DNA from: Nannochloropsis salina CCMP1776
Taxonomy: Eukaryota > Sar > Eustigmatophyceae > Eustigmatales > Monodopsidaceae
Reading direction: 5' to 3'
Assembly (NCBI GenBank): GCA_004565275.1
Contig: SDOX01000159.1
Location: 65,002 to 129,001 of the forward strand
DNA length: 64,000 nt
Shown: positions 1-10,179 of the stretch, in pieces
How the letters are laid out: every line of letters begins with the position of its first letter
How positions within the stretch are numbered: the first letter of the stretch is position 1
Translations under genes and position numbers: made by a program
The notes under the pieces: model-generated
The model's input: only the letters and a program-made list of their open reading frames with translations
Told to the model about the DNA's origin: nothing
The model's database searches: none

Positions 1-968
1 AGTATAGCGTTTGTAAATTTCTCATTCTGATTGCTGCAGTAAATGGATGAAGCAGTTGAATGTTGAGATGAGTTCTTTTCATACGTCATTTATAAAAAAT
101 TAGGAAAAGGAATCATGGAATGAATGTCTCGTTGTTGTGGGGATGTGATTATTGAATCTTCAAGTTTTACACAATTTGTAAATGGTATGTCTCACATGGA
201 CTCATAATGCGAGGAATAATTTTCGCTCCCATCGTTGATTTCTTTCTCAATCTACGAATGTTACTCTTGCTACCAGCAAATTTCGCAACATATAGAGAAA
301 TTAGATCTTAATACTCTTAGAGTAAACACGAAACTGAAGTTTCGACGATGTTACAACACTTGTGAACTAATCGCAAATGTTTGCAATTTGAGAAGAAATC
401 GACAACACGTGAAACCAATTTACAAGTGTCGCCCTCAAGTGTGAGTGCAGACTCGGTTATTTAGCCCCAAAAGCTCGTTTATTTGTTACCTGCGAACTTG
501 AGGTCTGTCTGGCCCCAAAGTGTGAAGAGTGATGCTTAAGCTTGTTGCCCTCTTTCAAAGCTTTTGCCCACGCTGAATACTTCACGCGTCACGTTCCGAG
601 GTCGCTGCTCAAATAAATACCAGTAAAAGCCAAAAAAAAGGTGATGAATGTATTAATTTAATAATTTAGTACATCTTTATAAAAATACTGAATGCTTACT
701 TATATACATCTAGATGTATTCTTTTTCATTCCGTCCCTATATGAGCCCTGGTTGGGTATCCTACGAAATAACATTGTCTATATGAGGAATTTCTTCTTCC
801 CAATTTGATGTACAACCATGAGACGCAGCTACCCAGCAAAACATCGCATAGTATTGACCTCCACGATGCTTTGCTGTGTCTTTCTTGTGCTTCATTGATT
901 AAGCAGTGCTCAACACTTCCTCTTGAGTACAAAAGCATACAATACATGGAAGCCGTACGGCAGGTAGA
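1..968. other. Intergenic, no gene recognised
   Basis: Only short open frames without family-like sequence are present. Several stretches are AT-rich, for example around 60-200 and 640-720. The right end must hold the 3' untranslated region of the aldo/keto reductase that reads leftward into it. Confidence 0.5.
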
Positions 969-2114
969 TTACCTTACTGGCAACGTACAACTGGTAAAGT
1001 CACAGAAACCTACTGGAACGTCTACTCCCAATGGCGAGCCGTAAGTATTTTTCTGGTAATCGTTTGCGACATCATGCCACTCTCCATCATTTAGTTGCTC
1101 CCATCGACGATATTGAGAGACTGCAGAAGCACCCATGATCTGAGTCCATTGCGCCCGAGTCATATGCAACATTGTTGCTGCTGCTTGCCATCTAAGCCTG
1201 TACGCATTCACAGTTCCCAAAAGCGGTACGATTCGCGAGGGGTGTCGAAGAAGCCATGCAACGGCTACTTGGTCAGTCGTCACATCAGGTCCCATTTCCG
1301 TTGCCACTTCTTGAAGAGCAGCTAGAATTCGCCCCTGCCGCGCACCATTCGGGAAGTTGAATAACCGGTTGACACCAGCAAGAGGGTCTCCTCCTAGAGG
1401 ACCCCACGCAAGGGGTGCAATCCCCAATTCTTGAAGCTGATCCAGGCGGCCGTCGAAAAGAGCCGTAGGAGTGAGGACAGAGCATTCCAGCTCGGAGGTT
1501 GTCAGACTCAATTGCTGCTTTTCCATAGCAGCTTGGAGGAGAGAAAGCTTGCTTGGAGGATAGTTGGCCACACCGAAATAGCGGACTTTACCCTCACTCT
1601 TCAACTTTTTAAAAGTGGTAACTAGCTCCGTCGCATCAAGTAGTGGATCAGGTGCATGAGGCATAAGAACATCTATGTACGTGGTGCCCAACTGAGCTAG
1701 AGCGATGTCGACAGCATTTGCCACGTACTGACCACTACTGTCGAGATATTGTACAGGAGCGTCCGGGAATACAATACCTGTCTTGTACACAATCTGGAAC
1801 CTTTCTCGTAGTCCTGGTTGTAACGCGAACGCCTGCCCTACAAGCTCAGCGCTAGTGTTATACGCATAGATGTCGGCCAAGTCCAGCAGCGTGATATTGT
1901 TTTGAAGCGCAACAAGAAGGAGGTCTCTGAGCGCTGTTGCACCTCCACTTGCTTGCAGCTCAGCAAAGTGAAGTCCCCCCAACCCAATTTGGGAGGTTTC
2001 CATGCCGGACGGACCAGGAGCTAGTTTGATGCGTTTTACATCACCTTGCGCCTCGAAGACGACAGCCAAGAGGACTAATAGGGCAATCAGCCCTCCTCGG
2101 CCGTATACTTTCAT
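969..2114 (-). CDS. Secretory-pathway aldo/keto reductase (YdhF-like)
   Basis: This is an NADPH-dependent oxidoreductase of the aldo/keto reductase superfamily, 381 residues, intronless. The catalytic tetrad is visible: Asp78 and Tyr83 in DLADIY, Lys111 in YKTG and His153 in MPHAPDP. The WGPLGGDP stretch, followed by the late segment AWLLRHPSRIVPLLGT, fits the bacterial YdhF-type branch that binds the cofactor through the C-terminal half of the TIM barrel. I start at the ATG at 2114 because it opens directly onto a classic signal peptide (MKVYGRGG, a run of Leu/Val, then EAQG). An in-frame TTG lies 24 bases upstream. Most aldo/keto reductases are cytosolic, so the signal peptide is notable. 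A paralog with the same LGGDP motif lies at 23249-24604. The substrate cannot be told from sequence. Confidence 0.85.
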   Translation of the reverse strand: MKVYGRGGLIALLVLLAVVFEAQGDVKRIKLAPGPSGMETSQIGLGGLHFAELQASGGATALRDLLLVALQNNITLLDLADIYAYNTSAELVGQAFALQPGLRERFQIVYKTGIVFPDAPVQYLDSSGQYVANAVDIALAQLGTTYIDVLMPHAPDPLLDATELVTTFKKLKSEGKVRYFGVANYPPSKLSLLQAAMEKQQLSLTTSELECSVLTPTALFDGRLDQLQELGIAPLAWGPLGGDPLAGVNRLFNFPNGARQGRILAALQEVATEMGPDVTTDQVAVAWLLRHPSRIVPLLGTVNAYRLRWQAAATMLHMTRAQWTQIMGASAVSQYRRWEQLNDGEWHDVANDYQKNTYGSPLGVDVPVGFCDFTSCTLPVR

Positions 2115-2888
2115 GGGACGGGGTAAAACACTGCGCAAAATGTGTCAAATTTCTAGGCTGTGGTCTGTTATATGGGGAGTGGAATTAATTCCAATGACAG
2201 GGTGAAGCGAGCTCCTGACACGAGGAAGAGGGCATGGCACGAAGTTGAAGTCACCAATGCAAGACGTTCACTCAGTGTTTGCGTACATTGCTTAGTGTCA
2301 TACCAGAAAATGCGTTCTAAACAGCTTTACTGTGGAAGGCGCTTTTGCCAGAGGTGCAGTGACACTTGTCCTTCATCCCTGTAATGTGACAAGGCCGGAC
2401 AGGGCAGGGAGGCGAGCGGCCGAGGACGCATCGCTCAAGAGGAGGCCCCAGGCTCAAGAGCCGCTTGGTCCGCCAACAGTGCGCTTTTTGGCCCCCGCAT
2501 CGAACTCGTTTCGGTAAGGGTTATGTTAAATACATTTAGACGTAGTAAACTTAGTGCTTGTGGGGATTCCACTGACGTCTCGATGCAATTTGAGTCAAGG
2601 TACTGCTAGCAGTGCCCGGTGCATACTAGCTAGTACCTGCTGCAACGTGCAACTGCTCAACAGCCCGCGGAGGGAAGCCGCTTTTGGGGGGGCAACATGC
2701 GAGCAAGACAGCTTTACGGCCCTACCCACGACATAGTCGTCACTTCCCTTCTTGTCCGAGAAATAAATGAGAAACTGTGCATGTGAACGACGCCAAAATT
2801 AGGCAGGCTCACAAAGCACACGGCGCGTTAAATATACCTTTATTGTTCTATTCTATCTCATTTCTTTTGTGCCATGTATGTTATCCTG
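2115..2888. other. Intergenic, upstream of aldo/keto reductase
   Basis: This stretch holds the promoter side of the leftward aldo/keto reductase gene and the 3' side of the leftward LYR gene. Short open frames at 2160-2520 have no family-like sequence. I see no other gene. Confidence 0.5.
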
Positions 2889-3917
2889 TCAAAAAATGCC
2901 ACCCTTAGCGTGAGTGTTATCTCTAAAACCCATCCGTCGTAATTGATGCTGGTGGCGGCGCACGGCATCAGGGTCCATGCTGCTCCCGTCCCAGTTGCTG
3001 TAAGCGGACTTCTCGCGTGGCAGCGGCTCCCTAGACACACTACCTCCGTCTTTGTACACAATGTAAGTCCGCCCAGCCGATTGCGCTCCTCCCATCGCAT
3101 CTGAGTCTCCCGTATGTAAGGATTTCCACCGTTTCGGGGTTATCATCCTCAAATAACCCAGACTAGACGATGCTTGCTCCATTAGCTCGGTGATCCTGTC
3201 AGAGTAGGTTGTGGTAGTAAGGCTTCATGAGCATGGCCAAAATGCGAACAATCAGTGTGCCTTCATAACGTCCTAAACATTCGGTCGTGCCATAGTTGAG
3301 GAAGGGGGCGACTTCGTATCGGCAAGACATGCTTCATATAAGCAAACAGTCGCTCTCAGAAAAATGGCCTGGACGCATAAATGTGATTCTAGGGAACAAG
3401 AAGGCTGGGCACATTCGAATGATCATAATTGATGCATGACTTGGCCCGAATAATATTCTTGTCCAGTCTTCAAACTACTCCCACTGGTATGTCGCAGGCA
3501 CATCGATCAGTATCAAAATTGGAACCTCGGGGGGTGACGGGGTGAGCGACGTGGGTTGTCCCCTAGTGCGTCCCGGCCTGTCTCTTCCCAAGCTTCAGGC
3601 ACACTTAAAAGCATCAACAATAAATGACACCGAAACTGGCGTACAGACATATTTGACGATTTACAATGGTAGCAAGGCGAGAAGACTTGTCCCCGGCCAC
3701 CTGATAGATGATTGACCAAGCTATAAAAAGAGTGGGATAGCACGCTCACTACCTACCTCGCTCCGTCGGCCTCCTCTGCGTGTTTCCGAAACCCTTGACG
3801 TATCTGAAACAGGGCTTGATCCTGCTTGCTCTCCGGCAACCTTCTGGCTAGGCCAAGCAACCGACGATACATCTGCAAGACGTGTTGGTGCTTGGCTCCC
3901 CTTGCTGAAGAAGCCAT
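2889..3917 (-). CDS. LYR-motif (Complex1_LYR) protein, two exons
   Basis: A small basic protein of 155 residues assembled from two exons: 3917-3757 and 3195-2889, with a 561-base intron. The donor is AG|GTAGGT, the acceptor is ACAG|G, and the phase is conserved across an Arg codon. Residues about 14-70 form a LYR-like helical bundle: QMYRRLLGLARRLPES (Met in place of the first Leu of the LYR tripeptide), then a conserved Phe-Arg segment (QIRQGFRKH), then a third helix ending in LGYLRMITPKRW. LYR proteins are mitochondrial adaptors that pair with acyl carrier protein in iron-sulphur and respiratory complex assembly, so this one is probably mitochondrial. The C-terminal 80 residues are polar. 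The exact LYRM orthologue is not clear. The gene shares a 647-base divergent upstream region with NUP160. Confidence 0.68.
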
Positions 3918-4564
3918 GCTAAGGAAATGGCCACACAAGAAGGCCCAAAGACGAAGGCTTCGTTGTGTAAGGCCAAGGCGTGCGAAAGGAGGCTCTCTGT
4001 TCAGCCGAACACACAAAATTTGTTGGTGGATCGTCAATGTGAACCCTTGCAATTTGAGGTTGCATACTCAAACAAAACAGATCAAAAAGCGATCGTAATC
4101 CAAAATGTTTTAAAACGTCTATTTCGCGTCCTGGCGCCCACCATTCGACCGTCGCGCACAGGTCGAGTCTCAAAGATATCGCAGGTTGCAATTAATCGCG
4201 TTCAGGCCTTCCTTCGATGGATGACCTTCTTCCATGTCTTGATGGCTTTTGTTCTCCGTTGGGAAAGGAAGTGATGCATCGGTTGATCGCTTGCTTCGCT
4301 CCTCGCCTCGTCTCCCTCGCTCACGTCGCGCTCCCTCACCATCCTCTCCAAGCTCTTTTTGCGTTGCTCACCCTGATCCGTCGTCATATTTAGGGAGTGG
4401 CGGTCGATCGTAGTTTACACTTTGCAGTGGCATACTTTGAGTGTGCGTTGTTCCTCTGCGCCGTGCGCGCCGCTTCCTAGCCGGGCGGGCATCCCCAACC
4501 ACCTGGCTATCCCCTCGCAGCTGTCACAAGGCGCATTTCATTGAAAACCAGAAAAATCTGGGTC
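3918..4564. promoter_or_regulatory. Divergent upstream region of LYR gene and NUP160
   Basis: These 647 bases separate two divergently transcribed start codons and must contain both 5' untranslated regions and promoters. I recognise no defined element. A CAG followed by an open frame at about 4520-4564 could be the acceptor of an upstream non-coding exon of NUP160. Confidence 0.4.
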
Positions 4565-7500
4565 ATGAGTGTGGAAATTGAGGCCACATCCACATATTTT
4601 GATCGCATAGACGGATGGTATGGACGACGGCGCGTGCTGCCCATGGGCATCGAAACCGCACTGAAAGACTTGCCTCCTGCCGAGAATTGGGTTGGGGGGG
4701 GGCAAGAACTGCGAAGCGGGCGGCGGCTGGTCTGGCGATCCAGGGCAGGCAATTTGGAAGTTGCAGAAATCTCGACTCATCCGGATAGGCTTGGATCCCG
4801 CAATGGAATAGAATTGCCATTCTCAGTCCTCTCACGCGACGCAGTCTTCTTCGAGGAGGCGCCCGACTCGAGGGATGAAAGTTTAGTTGTCTGGGCCCTC
4901 ACGCGGGACTTAGTGCTGCACGCGGTGCCCTTCAAGGCGACAAGTGGTCAGGATGGGCGCGGTTACCCCGACGAAAGCAGCCAAGACGCCTCCCTTCTGG
5001 CCCTCCTGCCCCGGCGGGAGGCCTGTGACGGCGTGGGGTTGAGCCCTCCGTCCGGGTCCGAGTATCCAACATGCTGCACATTCGTCAATCGCCGAAACTT
5101 GATTATCGGTTATGGGACAGGAAGATTGCAAATCGTACGAGTCACGCGCGAACGTTCGGTTGCGGATGCCGCAGGAGGAGAAGCGCCGTGCATTCTGCAG
5201 GTACAGGTGGTCCGGGAGTTGCCTGCCGCGGGTTATCTCTCGTACCTGAACCCGCTCGCCTACCGGCAAAGTAATAATTCTCCTCCAAGCCCAATTATTG
5301 CTGTGGGCGGCTGCGCGGCAGATGGAGATGATCTACTCGTCTTCTCTCTACACGCAGATCGGAAGTTGAGGGCGTGGAGCTCGCGGTCGAAAGGCATGTT
5401 GAACGAAATCTCGCTGCCGGAGGCGGTAGATAGGGGCCTCCTGTATTCTAGCTGCAGTAAGATCGTTGTATACAATAGAAGTGGACGCGTTGGAGCTAAA
5501 AATAGCTACCACTTGGCGGTGAGCCTGGCCGAACCCTCGCATTCCCGCCTTTGGGTCTCAAAGCCTTTCTTCACAACCTCTGACGTGGAGGGCTGGAGGG
5601 ACGCGCACCTTGCGGCGTTTAGCTTCGAAGAGGATCAGCTCATTGCAGATATTTGTCTTCGTGAGACGGCTGAAGGCGACGGGAGGATGGGGGAACCCCG
5701 GTCTCGACTGAAGCTTTGGGCAGTGCTCGCGAAGGACGGACTGGTATATGCCTCCCTGGATAACAAGGAGGTCGGCGTTGTCGGAGGGCAAGAGTCAAGC
5801 AGACATAAAAGGGCGCCATCTCTTGTGCGATTGTGGCGAGCGCCATTCTCGGGGCTAGAAAATGTTGATGTGCTCCTGCGCTCGGTTGGTTCCGGGGGGA
5901 GAGAGTCAGGGGACCCCGTCGAAGGGTCTAGAAATGAGAGTTTTTCGCACGCTTTGCTCATTTTGCATAAATTTTTTGGTGCAGAATGGAAAGCGACTGC
6001 CAGGTACATAGAAACTTCCTTCTTGCGAGCTCTTTCTGTGCCGGATTCTGGCTTCTCCTGCATGGCCTTGATGAATGCAATCCGACGCATCAAGCCTGCG
6101 CCCCCTCCTGGGCGTGACACCGGGGAAGGGGCCACGTTCCAGGACCGCGAGGCCCCGCCCCCACAGGAGCGATTGTGGGAGCTGGTTGCTGACACAGTGC
6201 GTGTGGAGGCTGATCGGGCCCTGGCTGAGGCGCTTCGTCGGCGAGCGTGCCTTCTGTCGACTGGCGACGAGGTTGCTGAAATGGAGGGAGAACACAAGGA
6301 GGCCTTGGCGTTGCTCTCAGCGTGGACTCGCTTCTTGAACACAGCAGCAGAGTGTCGGGACGTATTGAGTCAACCATTAGGGTTCTTAGCAAACGCTGAT
6401 GATGGGGGTAGTGCTAGGGAAAGCGCGAGAACGATTTCAATAGTGCGAGTAGATCGTTGCTCCGCTGTAGTGCCAGTACGGTTGCCCCTTGGTCCGAAGT
6501 CGCATTTCCTCGACATGTTCGACGCGTGGGTGAGTGAATATGCGCCCGACGCCGCAATGGAAATAAACGGATACCTCTGGAAGACCCTGGTCAGCACCGG
6601 ACAATTACCAGACCCGTCGCACCTGAAAGCAAGGGCCGTCCACGCGCTTGAGCACCGGGCAGGAGCGGGAGAGGAGCCAGGCATGATCCTGAAGAGTAGA
6701 GAGGGAAATCATCGATTACAGGTAAAGCTGTCAACCGAAGGGGTTCAGGCGGTAAGGGAGGTGGAGGGTGTTCTGACCGCAGTCGGACATCTGCTCGAAG
6801 ACCTGGGCGACTCAATGGAAGCCACGTCACTATATCGCGGGGGCACGGTGCGGGCACAGAGTTGTGTACCACCCTCGGCAAATACAGAGGATCCAGGTGT
6901 ATACAGGGATAAGGAGCAGTCTGGCGGCGGTGAGAGCCTTTCGGTGGAGACAGCTGGGTTGGCGGCTTCTGCTGTCAGGGAAATATTACGTCACTCTCTT
7001 GCCCGCCTCGTCACCAGTTACTTGCTAGTGCTCCATCTTGAGACATTGGGTATGCACCACTTGTTTCCTCAAGACGTTAAGGGGCTTTCATTATCTTTCC
7101 GATTAGTCATCGCAATCAATTCTGCATGGCTCGTCTATTTTTCGAGTTCTTTACCACTTCAGGCCCCGACGCCTATTCGACCCCCTTCTGCAATAACCAT
7201 ACCTACGGCGCCATCACTGGGACTTCGCCCTGCCTATGTTTTAGAGAGCATGGCTATGAGCCTAGGGCTTCCCGGGACTTCTTTAAGTACCCTTGAAGCC
7301 GCTATCCACGCTTTGTGCCAAAGCCTTCCTGTGAAGCTGATGACACACCTGTTGAAAACGCAGCAATTTCGATATTTACTTCCCTGGGGCAGTAGTTTTT
7401 TAGATGGAGCTTTATTGCCTTCTTTCAGCTCTTCTCCTCCTCTTCTCTCGGATGGGAGGATGGAGGAAGAAGAAACGCCCTCAGCCTTGGCGCGGCAATG

Positions 7501-9964
7501 GCAGCGGCTTGTAGCCTACGCCTATTTGAGCGAGGCGCGGCTATTAAGCCGGGAGCCAGGTCAAGCACAGGCCGCTGAAATTCTTTTCCAGCGTGCAGTG
7601 AACTGCTTTAAAGAGTGGGATACATGTATGGCGCCTCCTTTTGCTGATTTCGACGAGGAAGTCACAGATGATAAGCGTATGCTTGATCAGGAGAAAATGC
7701 ACGAAAGCAGGATCCCTGGTCTGGCGCGACTCGCTCATTACGCACAAGCCATGGCTCTGCTTGAGCAGAGCGTCGGTATGCCAGGGTGCTCTCCAATTTT
7801 GTTAGTTGATCTTGCTTATGCAGGATTACGATGTGTGCCCTTGCTTCCTGGCGCGCTGTCCACAGGAGCGCAAAAAGGCGATCAGGCGGAATTCGAGCAA
7901 ATAAGGTGGGGCTTAGAACAAGCAGCAGCCTTGTGGGCGACTATCTTCCGAGCATGTACGGACCACTTGGGGCTTGACGTAGGTCGCTTTGCGAAAGAAG
8001 GGAGTGGTAGTGTCAGGAATGCCTCATCGGTGTACACGGGGTCGTTGGAAGAGGCCTTTCTCGCGATGCGCGCAGAGCTTTTTGTTGCGCAGAATTTGCA
8101 AGAGCTGATAGACCAAGACACGTTTGAACCCGCTGGAGTCTCGAGCGCAGCGACAATGGGTCAAAAGGGCAGGCACGGCAAGCTTTCCTACTTGGTGGTT
8201 GAGATCTGTGAACAAGGCCGCATTGATCTGATTTGTTCGCTTCCCTGGGCTCAGAATGACGCTGTTGATGAGGTGTTAGAAGTGGAAAATGTTCTGCGTT
8301 CATCTGCGCGCTTTTCTACTATTGAGGAGCATGAGGATATCGATCCAATGAATGTAGCAGGCAAAAGTCCAATGGGGGGTAACGTCGACTACTACAAGGC
8401 GGCTTTTGCATTCCTGGTAAGCCAGAACAACTTCCGACAGGCGGCCCTGGAGATGTATAGGTTGGCCAAACGCCTGGACTATGCAACAGTATACGAAGAC
8501 AATCTCGTCCGTTTAGATCAAAAGATAGAGGCACTCAGTACGGTACATGATTGTATTTGTCTCGTTGAGAACTCCGGCGAGTACCCTTTTTTACTGTGGA
8601 CCTATGAGGAAAAAAGTCTTCCATCGCCGGCATCGATCTCACACGCGACGGGTATGGACTCGAAACGGACTTGCGTAGTGACTCGAAAGCGCGTGGAGCA
8701 AGAGTTGAGCTATGCCTTAACAGTGCGGCAATACCTACTCGTTGCAGGGCCAAATGCCTCGCCTTTGCGGCCTCTGAACATGTCCTTCGTACATCCTCAA
8801 GGAGGATCGAGTGGCGGGGAATCAAATGGCAGACTGACCAAAACAACCTTGCACCAGGTGAAAACAGCTGCGGTTCTACTATGCAATTGGGGCTTATACG
8901 AGTCAGCGGTATCTTTGTTCAAAATTTTCGGTATCCCAATGCAGATGATTATCGCTGATCTGGCGAAGACATTTGCTTTGTTGCGAAAAGGGCGTGCGGA
9001 TGTACACATGGTTTTAGAGGATGGTCCTGGATGGCTTGTGGGGGAAGATGCCGGAATTGAGGAGGTAAGGAGCGTTGTTGCTGCGGAGTCAAAGATCTTT
9101 AATCGAGAAAGCAAGACGGAAGATGTCGAGACTCGGCGACAGGTGTATAACCGGCTTGCAATGACGTTGGCATCTGAGGGGGGTGAGGCCAAAGTCATTG
9201 CTGAGCATGCTGGGGCTGCGGAATGGCTGTTGAAAGACCTAGTGCAACGTTACGACTGGGCACACTCATGTGAGTTGCATACTGAAGCTGTGAGATTTAT
9301 TCTTGCCTGCGACTCTTTTAGAAAACCTCCCCGATGGCTTTCTTCGGCTTTCATTCGTGGTTTAGACGCTCGTGTTATCACACGATACGGAGGATGGGGT
9401 AAGAGCACCACAGATGACGGAAATGGAGAGTCAGGTTCTCACTTGGACCAGGAATTTACATCGGAAGGGTTGCGAATCCCACGAGCCAACACCGGCGCTT
9501 TTCTGCAAATGCATGTAGACAAGGCCATCTTTGTTGTAAACTCTTCTTTCGCGTCGGAGAAGAAAATTTCATACACAACTGATGTTTGTGGACCTAGCCG
9601 CTATGCAGCTTCCTCGATAAGCATGATACATGAGAGCCTGCATCTACTTGCACAGGCCCTCAATTATGCTGAAGAGATTGTTGAAAGAGCGACAGAGCAG
9701 CTATTTTCTGATGCCGTACTCGCGGTTTGGCTTCCAAGAAGATCCCTTACTGCTCTTTTGCAACGAACTCAGGAAATACTAGAAATGTCAGCTGAGCTTG
9801 AAGTGCCTGATAGAGACGAGAATGCACACAAAATTCACGATCTCCGGGTACAGGCTGAGGAAAGGCTTCTGGATTTGAAGGATAAAAAGCTGCTTGCTTT
9901 TGATATGCATCTGGAAGACAAAGAGCGCATTTTAGGGATCAAGTCTAATGTGATGAAAGCGTGA
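4565..9964 (+). CDS. NUP160: Nucleoporin NUP160/Nup120-like
   Basis: A very long single-exon gene for 1,799 residues. It matches the NUP160/Nup120 scaffold subunit of the Y-shaped (NUP107-160) nuclear pore subcomplex. The N-terminal third reads as the beta-propeller: FFEEAPDS..LVVWALTRDLVLHAVPF, GYGTGRLQIVRV, then LLVFSLHADRKLRAWSSRS, the characteristic Asp-x-Lys-x-Arg-x-Trp blade. The rest is alpha-solenoid. It includes YYKAAFAFLVSQNNFRQAALEM, followed by YRLAKRLDY, which is the conserved tetratricopeptide-like C-terminal signature of NUP160. The ATG at 4565 is used because the open frame upstream of it offers only a TTG. Protist Y-complex nucleoporins diverge strongly, so the assignment rests on blade motifs and the late solenoid signature. 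I am confident in the family and less so on exact subdomain limits. Confidence 0.78.
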   Translation: MSVEIEATSTYFDRIDGWYGRRRVLPMGIETALKDLPPAENWVGGGQELRSGRRLVWRSRAGNLEVAEISTHPDRLGSRNGIELPFSVLSRDAVFFEEAPDSRDESLVVWALTRDLVLHAVPFKATSGQDGRGYPDESSQDASLLALLPRREACDGVGLSPPSGSEYPTCCTFVNRRNLIIGYGTGRLQIVRVTRERSVADAAGGEAPCILQVQVVRELPAAGYLSYLNPLAYRQSNNSPPSPIIAVGGCAADGDDLLVFSLHADRKLRAWSSRSKGMLNEISLPEAVDRGLLYSSCSKIVVYNRSGRVGAKNSYHLAVSLAEPSHSRLWVSKPFFTTSDVEGWRDAHLAAFSFEEDQLIADICLRETAEGDGRMGEPRSRLKLWAVLAKDGLVYASLDNKEVGVVGGQESSRHKRAPSLVRLWRAPFSGLENVDVLLRSVGSGGRESGDPVEGSRNESFSHALLILHKFFGAEWKATARYIETSFLRALSVPDSGFSCMALMNAIRRIKPAPPPGRDTGEGATFQDREAPPPQERLWELVADTVRVEADRALAEALRRRACLLSTGDEVAEMEGEHKEALALLSAWTRFLNTAAECRDVLSQPLGFLANADDGGSARESARTISIVRVDRCSAVVPVRLPLGPKSHFLDMFDAWVSEYAPDAAMEINGYLWKTLVSTGQLPDPSHLKARAVHALEHRAGAGEEPGMILKSREGNHRLQVKLSTEGVQAVREVEGVLTAVGHLLEDLGDSMEATSLYRGGTVRAQSCVPPSANTEDPGVYRDKEQSGGGESLSVETAGLAASAVREILRHSLARLVTSYLLVLHLETLGMHHLFPQDVKGLSLSFRLVIAINSAWLVYFSSSLPLQAPTPIRPPSAITIPTAPSLGLRPAYVLESMAMSLGLPGTSLSTLEAAIHALCQSLPVKLMTHLLKTQQFRYLLPWGSSFLDGALLPSFSSSPPLLSDGRMEEEETPSALARQWQRLVAYAYLSEARLLSREPGQAQAAEILFQRAVNCFKEWDTCMAPPFADFDEEVTDDKRMLDQEKMHESRIPGLARLAHYAQAMALLEQSVGMPGCSPILLVDLAYAGLRCVPLLPGALSTGAQKGDQAEFEQIRWGLEQAAALWATIFRACTDHLGLDVGRFAKEGSGSVRNASSVYTGSLEEAFLAMRAELFVAQNLQELIDQDTFEPAGVSSAATMGQKGRHGKLSYLVVEICEQGRIDLICSLPWAQNDAVDEVLEVENVLRSSARFSTIEEHEDIDPMNVAGKSPMGGNVDYYKAAFAFLVSQNNFRQAALEMYRLAKRLDYATVYEDNLVRLDQKIEALSTVHDCICLVENSGEYPFLLWTYEEKSLPSPASISHATGMDSKRTCVVTRKRVEQELSYALTVRQYLLVAGPNASPLRPLNMSFVHPQGGSSGGESNGRLTKTTLHQVKTAAVLLCNWGLYESAVSLFKIFGIPMQMIIADLAKTFALLRKGRADVHMVLEDGPGWLVGEDAGIEEVRSVVAAESKIFNRESKTEDVETRRQVYNRLAMTLASEGGEAKVIAEHAGAAEWLLKDLVQRYDWAHSCELHTEAVRFILACDSFRKPPRWLSSAFIRGLDARVITRYGGWGKSTTDDGNGESGSHLDQEFTSEGLRIPRANTGAFLQMHVDKAIFVVNSSFASEKKISYTTDVCGPSRYAASSISMIHESLHLLAQALNYAEEIVERATEQLFSDAVLAVWLPRRSLTALLQRTQEILEMSAELEVPDRDENAHKIHDLRVQAEERLLDLKDKKLLAFDMHLEDKERILGIKSNVMKA

Positions 9965-10179
9965 CAAAGAGATATGATGACAACATAATTCTTCAAATAA
10001 TAAAAGATTCAAAGTAGGCTCCCAGATCTAATGTCGTCCATTGCGGACTTTTTGTCGGAAGTTGATACGTGCTTTCATTTTTGCATTTTGCACGTCGCAG
10101 CCCTCCTCTATTTCAGAGTACTTCTGAAGTCGTGCACTAGAGAAATTTATATCAAGGCTTAAAAGGGACAATTTCGCTT

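Noticed and set aside
5635-6342. Leftward open frame of 235 codons inside NUP160
   Set aside because: It is antisense to a strongly supported coding region, has low-complexity Ser/Arg composition and no family features.
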